DNA of 64,000 nucleotides from Argyresthia goedartella (Eukaryota > Arthropoda > Insecta > Lepidoptera > Argyresthiidae). Under the pieces are notes generated by a model. It was not told the origin of the DNA. It did no database searches and saw only the letters and a list, made by a program, of their open reading frames with translations. The translations under genes and the position numbers were made by a program. The stretch lies in NCBI GenBank assembly GCA_949825045.1, contig OX463807.1, forward strand, positions 14,595,501 to 14,659,500. Direction: 5' to 3'. Position 1 is the first letter of the stretch. Each line of letters starts with the position of its first letter. Shown piece after piece: positions 22,632 through 34,600 of this stretch.

Positions 22632-25600
22632 GTAGGATACAATCTTTTTTATTGGAAAACAATTTTTTTTTGCTAGAGCTATTTGATAATCCGGAACAGC
22701 TTAACGAGTCATCCGAAACACTGAACGTCCGATAATGTACTTAAGATAAATTAATTATCTAATTGGTACATGGTCAGGATTCGAACCTGCATCTCCTGTG
22801 TGAGAAGCAAACGTGAAACCCAGAAGACGACGGAGCTCTGTATTCACTCTATTTAAATAGGTATTAGGTAAGTTAAAGATGAGCGCTGAAAATATATAAA
22901 ATCCACCCGAACTAGAAAAATTACAAGCATTTGTAAAAATCCTGAATTGCTCCGAAACCTCCCATTTTGATGGGAAAATAAGGGAATATAAAAAAAAAAC
23001 AGATATTTTGAATTGATTTTTCATACATCGATTGTAGATGATTGTACCAACAAAACATGTTATTTGCATATTTGTTCTTAAGTATCACATATCCGAGATA
23101 TTTGTGGAGTGCCAAAAGGGCATTTTTGTAAAACGTTTTATCTCTCAACCGTAACTAAAGATGGACTGTCTGACTTTTTATCACATAGCTTATAACTGAT
23201 TGTTATATACAGCTTGACTTATTAAGCATTTTATATATAGAGTTATTAGCAGAAACCGAAGCAATAAATTTTGTACTTTAGTTAGTCACATGTGTTGATA
23301 CAAACTGTGTTTGTTGACTTCTCAAGTATTTAGGGGTTATCGATGTGTATTTTTATGCGGTCTACTTTTACTAACTTGCAACTTACTTATACTCTGTTCA
23401 ATTTTTGATTTTACTACTACTACTAAAACCATATATGGAGGTGCAAATAAGTGGACATACGCAAGCTATTGCAGTTGCGGTTAGCCAACTAAGTGTGTTT
23501 TTTTTAAATAAGTATACATTGTGACAAGACCAATAGCTCCATTGTGATTCTCCATCTCTGACATGATTTCTGACATTTCTCACACATATGCTGTTATTTA
23601 AAGCGAGTGAGAATTCAATTTTAAGGTAAATTGGGATTTGTCAAAAGATACTGTTGCAATACTGTCCAAATATACTTATGACTACAGCTTATTATGTCAA
23701 GTTGATTTAGATATTCATGCGATAGAAAATTACTGCTCAAGCCAATGTATGTATAATCGAGGCGTCCATACGTGGTCAAATTCAATAAAAGAAATGGCCA
23801 CAGACATATAATAAGATACTAGAAATGGCTGCCCAATAAAATGTGACGTTCATAGTGTTGTGTAAAGATGAGTAGTTACGGACCATAATTGATCCAGCAG
23901 ACGTATCCGAACTCGGTACGACATCATGCCAGTCCGATCTGTCTAAATTAATATACTCCATAGTCCGGCGGAGTCAGATCCACGAAGAAGATTGAGGAAC
24001 GAGAGAAAGCGCTTCTCCACGTGTCCGGTCCGGTGGAGTCTGACTTTCGTCGGTGCGACGGGGATCGAGGAATGAACTGAGCGCCTCATCCTACCGACTC
24101 TGCCCGTGACCTCTCGGTATCTGTATCACTTTCCGTCCTGATAATGCCCGATATATCGTGAGCAACTTGAAAGATTAAAATGTGGCTTATTCAAAAACGT
24201 TAGGCATTAGAGAATTCAATAATAATAATAATAATAATACCTTGGACACCATTTACACACATTGATCTAGCCCCAAACTAGGATTCCCTGTATCATGGGT
24301 ACTAGACAACGATACACATACTTAAATAGATAAATATTATACTTAGATAGATAAACAACCATGAATAGGGTACAAACATCCGTTCTCATCAAACAAATAT
24401 TTGCCCCCACCGGGACTCGAACCCGGGACCCTTGGTTTCGTAGGCAGCGTCACTGCCGACTCGGCCATTCGGGTCGTCAAATAAATATAATATTAAACAA
24501 CTGTACCGTTATTCGAAGCCTAATAAGTAAATGAGATATGCCTATCGTTTTCCGTTCCGTTTCATCCCTTTCTGTCCTATAGCACCATCTCTTTCCTTAG
24601 TCCCACCCCTTTCCACCCCCACCTGCAGTTAGCGTTCAGGTTTTTGAATCGCGATTTGCCTTCATTGACGTCTTCGTTCCCGTTCCGACAACAGCCTCGG
24701 TCAGACCGAGGGCGCTGTTTTATTGTAATAATACCCTGATTTTAATTTCATTTACAAGTGTTACTTGTCGAAGAAATCAGGTGAGTGTTTCTATTTCATT
24801 ATTAATATCCCTGTGTCTTATTTTCATATCGTTAGCGCTTAAAATCGAGCTACCCGCATAAAATTCCCACGCTTTTCTATAGGCTTTATTTATTTATTTT
24901 TCCAAGGCCACATTTGTGGGCTATATTTAGATTAGAGGTAGCATTCGCTTACTTATTAATTTCAGACGAGAAATTTAACAAAATGGACGATCAACTTTCG
25001 GCTGATCATGCCCCAAATAAACATACTTCGGGGTCACGTCGCAGCAATAAACGAAAGAGAGCTCGTTCCTCTAGTAAGGATAGTTCTACCAGTTCTGCGT
25101 CATCGGGGAGTAGTTCTAGTAGCTCCAGTAATAGCGGATCAAGAAAATCCAGAGGTTGCTCTAAAGGTCGAGCAGGTCGAAACAAGCGCGCGTGCCGCCG
25201 GCGGCGCCGCGATGTCGACAATAGGGCTGATAGGCTTAATTTGCTTCTCACAGAGGTTTCCAATATTAAAAGCCGGCTAGACGAAAGAGATATATACAAG
25301 CGTGATAATTCCCCTCGCAATAACAGTGATTATTTGGACGATAATGTTAGCTACCAACTTTAAACAGTGAACGCACGGAGGAACTAGAACCTCAGCAGCC
25401 AGAGTTCTCACTAACCAGCATCGTTACTAGGGTTCAAGAGCCAGTAGTACCCAGAACACCAGCTTCTTATTTGGAGTTTCTTAAAACTATTCAGCGTTTT
25501 GATGATCCGGACCGGCGAAATGTTCGATATTCAGACGTTCAGAAAAACTACCGGCACAGCCCCGGTTTTACGGAATTAGAAACTAATGACGAAGTCAAAC

Positions 25601-28600
25601 GTTACGACTCCTCTAAGACCAAGAGTAATACAGAAAAAGCTTTCGCTTCCCTGAGTTTTACGCTCTGTTAGGAGGCCTATGGTGTCTGTCTTTTTAAAAA
25701 AAAAACTACAATGTTCGCCTAACTAGTTTTATTGTCTTTTGACAAATCTTACAAGATCACTACGACACAACTTTTATAACTTCTTGAAAGTGGAGGCGAC
25801 CGCTCCTCGCAATTGAACAATTCTAACTGACTAAAAAAAAATATTATTCAAGTAAATGGCAGGTAACCAAAGGGCTGACTCTGCAATAGAATATCATGGA
25901 AATATACACGTTACAAGGTGATCTGCTTGTTTAGCTTTTATTACAAAGAAAACAGGGTTATAACAGCTCCCCCATTTTGACGAAGCTTCATCCCTAAGAA
26001 TGAAGCGAAGTAAATACATGATAATGATAATAATGAAGAAAGATAAATAAGCAGATAACCGATTTGATTTCAAGAAGTCATTTTACAATACATGGGAAAA
26101 TTGAGAAAATGTTATTATACTTAGTTTAGCATCTTATCAAACTAAAAGTTAAGGTTCCTTCTGGATGGATGTTTATATTCTAATTTAAAACTTGTATGAG
26201 GGGCTGGTAAAGATTTGATTGACCTCTTCTCATCTTCGGATGAGGAGACATCAGTCATTTCTATGGAGTTGGTAATATTAGAGTTATGTTTCACCATCTT
26301 TTTGTTGTGGCATTGATTAAAAATCTGTATACAACATCCAGAATCCGGTTTAATGTTCCGGTACCTATAACATTTATACAGTTTGTATCCTATAAATAAA
26401 AACATCAAAATAATCAAAACATAAGTAAACGTTGAATAGTATTGGGCATATCTTATAAAGTGTGACTCTGACTGTAATTTATTTATTTCATTTTCCAAAT
26501 TATCTAGGTGGTGAGATGCGTATTTCAAGGACTCTAAGTTAATTTTGCTCAAATTGATAGGGGTTAAATGAGGTAAGGTTTTGTTAAACACTTCTTTCTT
26601 ACAACAGTCATCTTGTGTAATATCGAAAGTTATATCTAGAGGAGACTTAATTATATTAGTATAAGAATTACTTGGCATGAGTTGGATAGTCCTTGAAAAT
26701 CCAATACATTCTTCAGTTAGTTTAACTATACCAGTTCCTATGATAGAATAGTCGACAATATCGTCGTGACATTTTATAGTAAGTTTGCTAGGATCGGACT
26801 GTACATAAATCCATCTATTATTACTAAGCTTTTGCCAAATATCTATCTGGCCTATGAGTAGTTTTGAAAAACATTGGGAAGGTAGTGATAATGTCACTTC
26901 CGTAAGGAGCTTAGATTCACAGTTAGGGTTACCTAAGCTAGAAAGTATTGAAACTAGTTCACATATAGAATAATTACCACTAATAAACTTACATTTGTCT
27001 AGATTATTAAACATAGCATAATGAATTCTGTTATCACTAAGTCCAATGTAGTTATCAGAAGGTTGAATGAGCGCAAAAGTACGGGTAACCCGTGATTCAT
27101 CATGTGGAGTAGGTAAAGGTATGTTTTTATAAACCATGAATGTTTCTGACGTTATCAGTGGGACCTGCAGGACAAACACTATTTTATTGTTGTAGTAATA
27201 GGAACTAAGTTTGGACGCGTCAATTATAGAGTGGATATTGTTTACGTTAAGTGGCAATGGAAAGTCCAGACGTTTGTCTAGTTGGTTACTATGCATTGAT
27301 AACTCATTGAACAGATTTAAAGGGCTTATCACACTAGGATGTAATACATTGACCTTAGAAAATAAAATAGCATTTAACGTAGTATCTAATAAATTCGATA
27401 CAGAAAGTACAGAACTTTCTATGATGTTTAGTAAACTATTTATCCTAGAGATATAGAACAGTTCGTTGTCTATCTTGGTAATTTGAGACAGGATCCCATT
27501 CATGTTGTCAATTTGGGAGTTTATTTTGATTTCATTTTGACTAAGTTTGTAAATAGTAGAATTAAAATTATTTATGGTAGATTTAACAACATGAATGTTA
27601 TCCTTCATCAAGTGAAATAGTTCATTTTCACTTTTCTTACACGATTCGATAGCGGAATCGTATTTTCTGGCATCATCGGCATCCAGGGTTCCGAAAAAGA
27701 ATTTCAGGATTTCCCCACCAAATTCTAGAGATCGCTTGACTTTACTTTGGGATTTACTCAAAGTTATGTGAGATAGTGATTGCAGTTTAATTAAATTTGA
27801 TTGCACTAAAACATCGATAGGGCTGAAAGCTTCTTTACATTGGATCAAATCTGATAGTTGTATTTTATTGCAAAGTTTCTCAGATTTTTGTAAAAGTGTT
27901 TCGATATTATCAAGATAAGGATGTAATGATATAAGCTCAATGTGTGTTACTACTTTCCAGTAGTCGTTATAGAAATTAATCGAAGTTACGGGTTCAAAGT
28001 AAATTCCTGGGCTATGAACTATTGGCGTGATTTTCGATTCAGCGCTGCATCCGTAGAGCAAGGCTCTGGAAACAAGGATAATGAAAAAGGTTATGTTTAG
28101 ACTAGTTAGCAGGTTTAATTTCATTAGTATGGTGTTTGACATGTTTACGGCCCACTTGTAAAGAGACATTATGTTTGTTATGTACTTTGACAACCCTATA
28201 TGGACCTTTCCAAATAGGGGATAGAGCCTTGCGTAACCTATGATGCTGCTTTAGGTAAACCATGTCACCGGTTTTATAATGTGAATCGCGAGAATGAGCA
28301 TCGTAGTATTGTTTTGACCTTTCTTTACTTGCTATTATGTTCTGAATAGCCTTTTCACGGCTGAAACGCATCCTATATTGCAGGGCACGGATATATTCAC
28401 TATAGGTAGTATTGTTAGACGTATCGTATAATGAGTTGGGAATAGATGGTTTATAACCATATAGAAGTTCGTGTGGTGTGAATCCAGTAGTACAGTGTGG
28501 AGTGGTATTGTAGGCTAATATAGCTGTAAATAAGTAGCAATGCCAGTCATTCTGATTTTCATTGACAAATGATTTAAGATACTCTTTTAGAGTTGCATGA

Positions 28601-31600
28601 GAGCGTTCAAGAGCTCCGTTTGTTTGTGGATGATATGGAGTGGTAAAAAGGGGCTTAATTTTTAAAATTTCTGTCAGTTGTTTGAAAAGATCTGATGTGA
28701 AACAGGTACCCAAGTCTGTTAGGATGTGTTTTGGAAATCCGAAAAGGGATATGAAATGCACTAGGTTACGTGCTATCTCTTCACTTGTTGCACCGACCAT
28801 AGGGTAGGCGCTTGAGAATTTTGTGAGGTCATCTTGTAGTGTCAAGATGAACTTGAAGTTTTGGAAGCCAGCGTCCGGTAAGGGACCTACGACGTCGAGA
28901 GCTAATCGTTCAAATGGTTTAGTGGAGGTAGAAGTTATTTCCATAGGGGCTTTATTTGATATCCTTAAGGGTTTGTTAATTTGGCACAATTTACAATTTT
29001 TGACATAGTTTTCGATATCAGACCGCATGCCTTTCCAGTAGTAGGAGGCCTTGATTCTGTTATACATTCGTTTTGAACCTGGGTGACCAGCGATAGTAGA
29101 ATCGTGGTTTTCTTTGAGAATTTTAGGAACTTCGGCAGGAGTTGGGTAAATCATTTGATTTTTATAAACATGTATCTTAATGTTCGTGTTGTGGAAAATG
29201 TGAGAGATCATGTTATAAATCTTTGTGTAAGCTATCTTAGAGAATGGATCGGAAAAATCTGGTAATGCAAGGTCTGTGGTCTCCGGACTATCTTCCAGAA
29301 TCTGGTCTCGGAGTTTCATGAGTAAATTATATACATCCTTAAATTTAGTTTCCTCGTAGTGGTGGATTTTTGTGAATAGAAAGTAGTACATTTTATTATT
29401 CATATTTACGCTTTTAATCGTAAATGGTTCGCGTTCGGAATCAAGTAAGTCAGCGGAATTTAGTTGAGACATTAGCTCTTCACAATGTGGCATAGAATAG
29501 TCAAAGTCCAGTGAGACGGGACACGCGATTGATTTAAGCTTAGATAGATGGAGAGCTTCGGTATGTTCTTCCATTATGGTATTTGGAGTAGGGATTCTAT
29601 TTGTAAATTGTTCCTTAAAATATTTTTCATATGGAGAGTTAAGTAGATTTTGGGAATCAATGATATTCACAGGACAACGTGATAACGCATCGGCGTTGGA
29701 GTTAAGGCGACCTTGTTTATATACAATTTCATAGTCGTATTCCTCTAGTTTAAGGCGCCAGCGAATAAGTCGGCTGCCAGGATCCTTAACGTTGAATAGC
29801 CAGACTAATGGCCGGTGATCCGTCACGATTTTAAATTTGCGACCAAAAAGGTAAGGGCGGAATGTTTTGACAGCATAAATTATGGCTAGTAATTCCTTTT
29901 CAGTGGTCGAATAATTTCCTTCAGGCTTGTTTAAGGTTCTGGATGCATAGGCTATAGGTTTGTCTTTACCTATATCACCTTGTGAAAGGACTGCACCTAC
30001 CGCATAATTAGAAGCATCCGTTGTGATCACAAACGGGGCAGAAAAATCAGGATATTGGAGTAGAGGTGCAGTGGTGAGCTTTACCTTGAGGAGTTGAAAA
30101 GCGTTTTCTTGTTCTGAAGTCCAATCGAAAGGGATATCCTTTTTGAGTAGTGATGTTAAGGGTTTTGTGATTTTCGAGAAATTTTCAATGAAGCGTCGAT
30201 AATAACCGACAAGACCAAGGAAGGATTTGATTTGCTTTACATTGGTTGGTACTGGGAACTCAGTAACAGCTTTAATTTTTTCGGGATTGGGACTGACTCC
30301 TTTGTCTGTAATTATGTGTCCTAAGTAAGCGACTTCCCGTCTGAGAAATTCACATTTATCAGGTTGTAATTTTAAATTGAATTGTCGCATCCTGTCGAAG
30401 ACAAGTTGTAACTTGGTCATATGGGAATCCAGGTCATGTGAGTAGATTATGCAATCGTCGAGATAAACGTAACAGTGAAGGCCTTGAAGGCCTGAAAGAG
30501 CTGTATTCATGAGACGCTGAAACGTAGAAGGAGCATTTTTTAACCCGAAGGGCATCCTGGCAAATTCGTAGTGGCCAGTGACGCTCGAGTTAGTACTAAC
30601 GGTAAATCCTGTTTTGAGGGCATCTGAAGCACTCATCTTTATTTGATGAAATCCGCTTGCCAGGTCAAGAGTGCTGAAATATTTAGAATGACCCAGTTGG
30701 TCGAGTATGTCGGTGATAAGTGGTAGAGGATAACTTTCAGAAACTGTGACGTCGTTCAAACGGCGGTAATCGATAACAATCCTCCATTTCTTCTTGCCGG
30801 AAGCGTCCATTTTTTTAGGGACTACCCATACGGGAGCACTCCATGGTGAGATAGAGGGGCGGATAATATTTTGATCAAGCATTTTTCGTACTTGAGAATC
30901 GACTTCTTCCTTATGACAATCAGGAAATCGATATGATTTTACATGAATAGGGGGAGAGTCACCGGAGTTAATAGTGTGCTCGATGGCGTTAGTATAGGTC
31001 AGGGATTCACCATCAAGGTGGAAGATATCAGTGTATTTGCGACAACACTCAAAAAGAGTTGCTTTTTCTTCATCGTTCAGATGATAACAGCGTAATTGAT
31101 TTAAGACTTGATTTATTCGATCAGAATTAGAAACAGAAATAGAGTTTATTTTACGACAAGAATCAGATGTCGTTTCTGATTTCTCAATGGGTGTTAATTC
31201 CACCGCATAGTCTTTGACGTTGACGCTAGAGTTTGTAGTATTTAAAACTGAGATATTCACTTTGCCATTTGGTTTGATTAAAACTATGCAATTAGCGACA
31301 TAAACACCTTCGCAATAAAGATGGTCTAAAACGAGGGCCTCGTTATCTTGGTAGAGCTCGTGTGAGTAATTTGATATTCCGCACTCGATAACGGCTTCAC
31401 TGCGAGCCGGTATGATGTAGGTAGGTTGATTATAAACAATAGGCAACTGTACATTGCGAATGTGTATGCTTTTCAATTCGTAGTTAATGTTAACTTTGAA
31501 ATGTCCGAAAAAATCACTTCCGATTATTCCGTCATAATCTTCGAGGCACACATCGTCATTTGTGACATGGAATTTAAAATTGATTGTTTCTGAGGGTAAG

Positions 31601-34600
31601 TCAATATACAGCTGGAAGGTGCCCAATGTTGTAATTAAGGATTCTGATTTACTTATGCCTTTAATTTTTACAATTTCACGTGAGAGTGCAGGAGTTTCTT
31701 TCAAACTTGAGTTTTTAATTATACTGATGCTTGCGCCAGTGTCGATCAGCAAGCATAGTGGATTCACAGCGTATTTAGTTTGCAAATAAATGTGTGGTAA
31801 TGATATTTTTTTATTAGTTATAGTAGTCTCGAGAATTGGTATAAAATCAGGGACAGGGTCGGATTCAGTTAGTTCAAAGTTTTTAATATTTCCCGAATCT
31901 TGATTTTGAGAATTGTTTTGAAAACTTTTTTGTATTGACAGAGTAGGACTCAGCGAGTGCTGAGGTGACATCGGAATCGTGTTCCGGGATTTATTTATAG
32001 AACTCTGTGGTTTAGTCAGAGTAGAACTCAGGGCAACCTGAGATGACCTCGGAACTATGTCCCGGGATTTAATTGTATAACTCTGGTCTTTAGGCAGAGT
32101 AGGACTCAGGGTGACCTGAGATGACCTCGGAACTATATTCCGGGATTTAATCGTAGAACTCTGGTGTTTGGGCAGAGTAGGACTCAGGGTAACCTGAGAT
32201 GACCTCGGAACTATATTCCGGGATTTAATCGTAGAACTCTGGTGTTTAGGCAGAGTAGAACTCAGGGTAACCTGAGATGACCTCGGAACTGTAGTCCGGG
32301 ATTTCTTTAATACATCGGCGTATGATAATTGAGAGATGACCTCAAAGGGTTTGTTATTTGTGCCGTTTTGATTAAGCGATTTCGGCAGGCACACAACCGA
32401 AATAATTCTTGGTTTAAAGCATCATCAGAAGGTTCATCATAGACATTATGCACATGGGCCTGTGCCGAAGTACCTTGTGAGGGATCTTGACCTTGGGAAG
32501 TTTGGGAATTCTTATATTTTAATTTATAACACTCGTCAATGGTGTGACCCTGTTTTTTGCAGTATCTACACTGTTTAGGACCTTGGAGAGAATCAAAAGC
32601 AGGTCTTGAATTGACGGCGTATGATCGTTGGGTTTGAGTTTGATTTTGAGGCTTGTTCCTAAAGCACTCAGAAGAAGTGTGCCCTTTCTTGTGACACAAC
32701 GAGCATTGTTTTGCTCGGTAGAACGACGAAGACGACGATTTGGTGAGGTTATATAATTTTTCCTCTTCAACTGCGCATTGTATAGCGTCATTTAATTTAG
32801 GTGGGTTACGGCAACGCACTATGTTGGAGATTGAGGAGTTTAGGCCCAACAAAAATGTGTTGAGGGCAAGGTCCTCCATGGCAGCTATTCGCCCTACGAG
32901 TTCGTTTGGCTGTTTGCAATTATAATAAATATCAGATTGCATGCGTGTCAAGATCGATTCTAATCTTATCGAATATTGAGTCACATCTTCAGATGGCAAC
33001 TGTTTACAATTTTGAAGATCAACAAGTAAATGTGTGGCATGTTTCTTTTCTCCAAATGTTGCTCGAAGGAAATTTTTTATTCCGTCCCATGAATCGAAGT
33101 TTTTGAGGCTGCAGGCAACCTGCGCCTTGCCTTCCAGTTGGGATATTACATATTTACACAAGACATTGATCTGGTCCGCATTTGCCAACGAAATAGCATT
33201 ATCGCAGTTAGTTAGGAATGCTGGAAGGGATTCTTTATCACCATTGTATGGTTTTATAAATTTAGTCAATACTGACAGGGAGATTTCAGCATTTTTATCG
33301 ACTTTTGGTGGCATGTTGGTTGGAAGAATAGCAGATAAGTCGACACTAGATCCAAAATGAGAGTCAGAGGAAGTATGAGAAGCGTCTGATTCTGAACTGA
33401 TTGATTCGTGACCTTCTGGAAGTTCCGATTTTAATTTGGAATCTTCAGATTCGGATTTGACGTCAGACATTAATTATTGTGCTATGTTTAGGTAGTCTTA
33501 GACAAAATGTTTGACAATACCAATAAAATAAATGTAAAAATAAATCACCGTAAAACATAAGATGTAGCAGGTAAAATTAAAAGTAGGACTTAAAAAAACA
33601 CTTTCACATGAAAACGGTAGAACACAAAAGTAAACGGGTTTTGTAACTCACAGACACACGACGATATTGGTCTTAAGCTGCATTCTCGGGCTTGGCGATG
33701 GTATCACGCGGCAGGTTGCGTGACGTGGGCAGGCAGCGCGTGACGCGTGTCTAGTGACAGCGCTTGGTGACCACGCGGCGACAGGCGGCGTGTTAGATTT
33801 TTGGCTGGAAACGGGCTGCAGGATAATGCACCCAGGATGTTGGGCGATGGTGATGATGAGCTAGAGCTGTTCGTCGGGCACGTTGAATGGAGTACCCGCA
33901 GTGGTAGTGTTCTGGATCGCGGGCTCACGCTCAGAGGGCGGAGACTGACCGTCGGATCAAGACAGTTAGGTTGTAGCTGATGCGGGCTCGTACTAGGCAC
34001 GAGTCTTATCGTCGATCAGGACAAACACTGGCCAGGGATTCGGATTCCTTAGATGTCTGTATGACCTCTTTGGAATCCCACTTCTGACACCAATTTGTTA
34101 GGAGGCCTATGGTGTCTGTCTTTTTAAAAAAAAAACTACAATGTTCGCCTAACTAGTTTTATTGTCTTTTGACAAATCTTACAAGATCACTACGACACAA
34201 CTTTTATAACTTCTTGAAAGTGGAGGCGACCGCTCCTCGCAATTGAACAATTCTAACTGACTAAAAAAAAATATTATTCAAGTAAATGGCAGGTAACCAA
34301 AGGGCTGACTCTGCAATAGAATATCATGGAAATATACACGTTACAAGGTGATCTGCTTGTTTAGCTTTTATTACAAAGAAAACAGGGTTATAACAGCTCG
34401 TAAAACAACGAGATTGCCTCGAAAAAGAAATGCGCAGTTTCCTAGCTTATGCTAAGAATACCTCCGGTATCAGTTTGGATGAGATCAATGAGAAAATCAA
34501 TGATATGTTCGTGACTGGTGATTACGCCAAGATTTCTAGAGATTCCCTACAAATGGTCTGCGGTCACAGAGCAGAGCTGCTTCAACAGCGCCGGGAGACG

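Larger units (their letters stand above)
25666..34395 (-). mobile_element. Intact endogenous errantivirus (gag-pol-env, Ty3/gypsy lineage)
   Basis: Two 300-bp LTRs (25,666-25,965 and 34,096-34,395) read identical by eye and begin/end TGTTA/TAACA. A 4-bp target duplication GCTC lies outside each (25,662-25,665; 34,396-34,399). On the - strand the order is 5' LTR, tRNA-Leu-type primer site, gag, pol (reached by a -1 shift), env, polypurine tract, 3' LTR. All three frames are open. This is the layout of insect errantiviruses such as gypsy and TED. It inserted into the DIRS gag inside intron 1 of gene B, antisense to that gene, recently by LTR identity. Confidence 0.95.

Noticed and set aside
25006..25320. 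Leu/Arg-rich - strand protein opposite DIRS gag
   Set aside because: Shadow of the polyserine and basic stretch on the + strand.
25350..25365. TTTAAAC in DIRS gag as a -1 frameshift site
   Set aside because: The heptamer is not in X-XXY-YYZ phase with the gag frame (codons read CTT TAA), and no structure follows; a one-base indel explains the frame change better.
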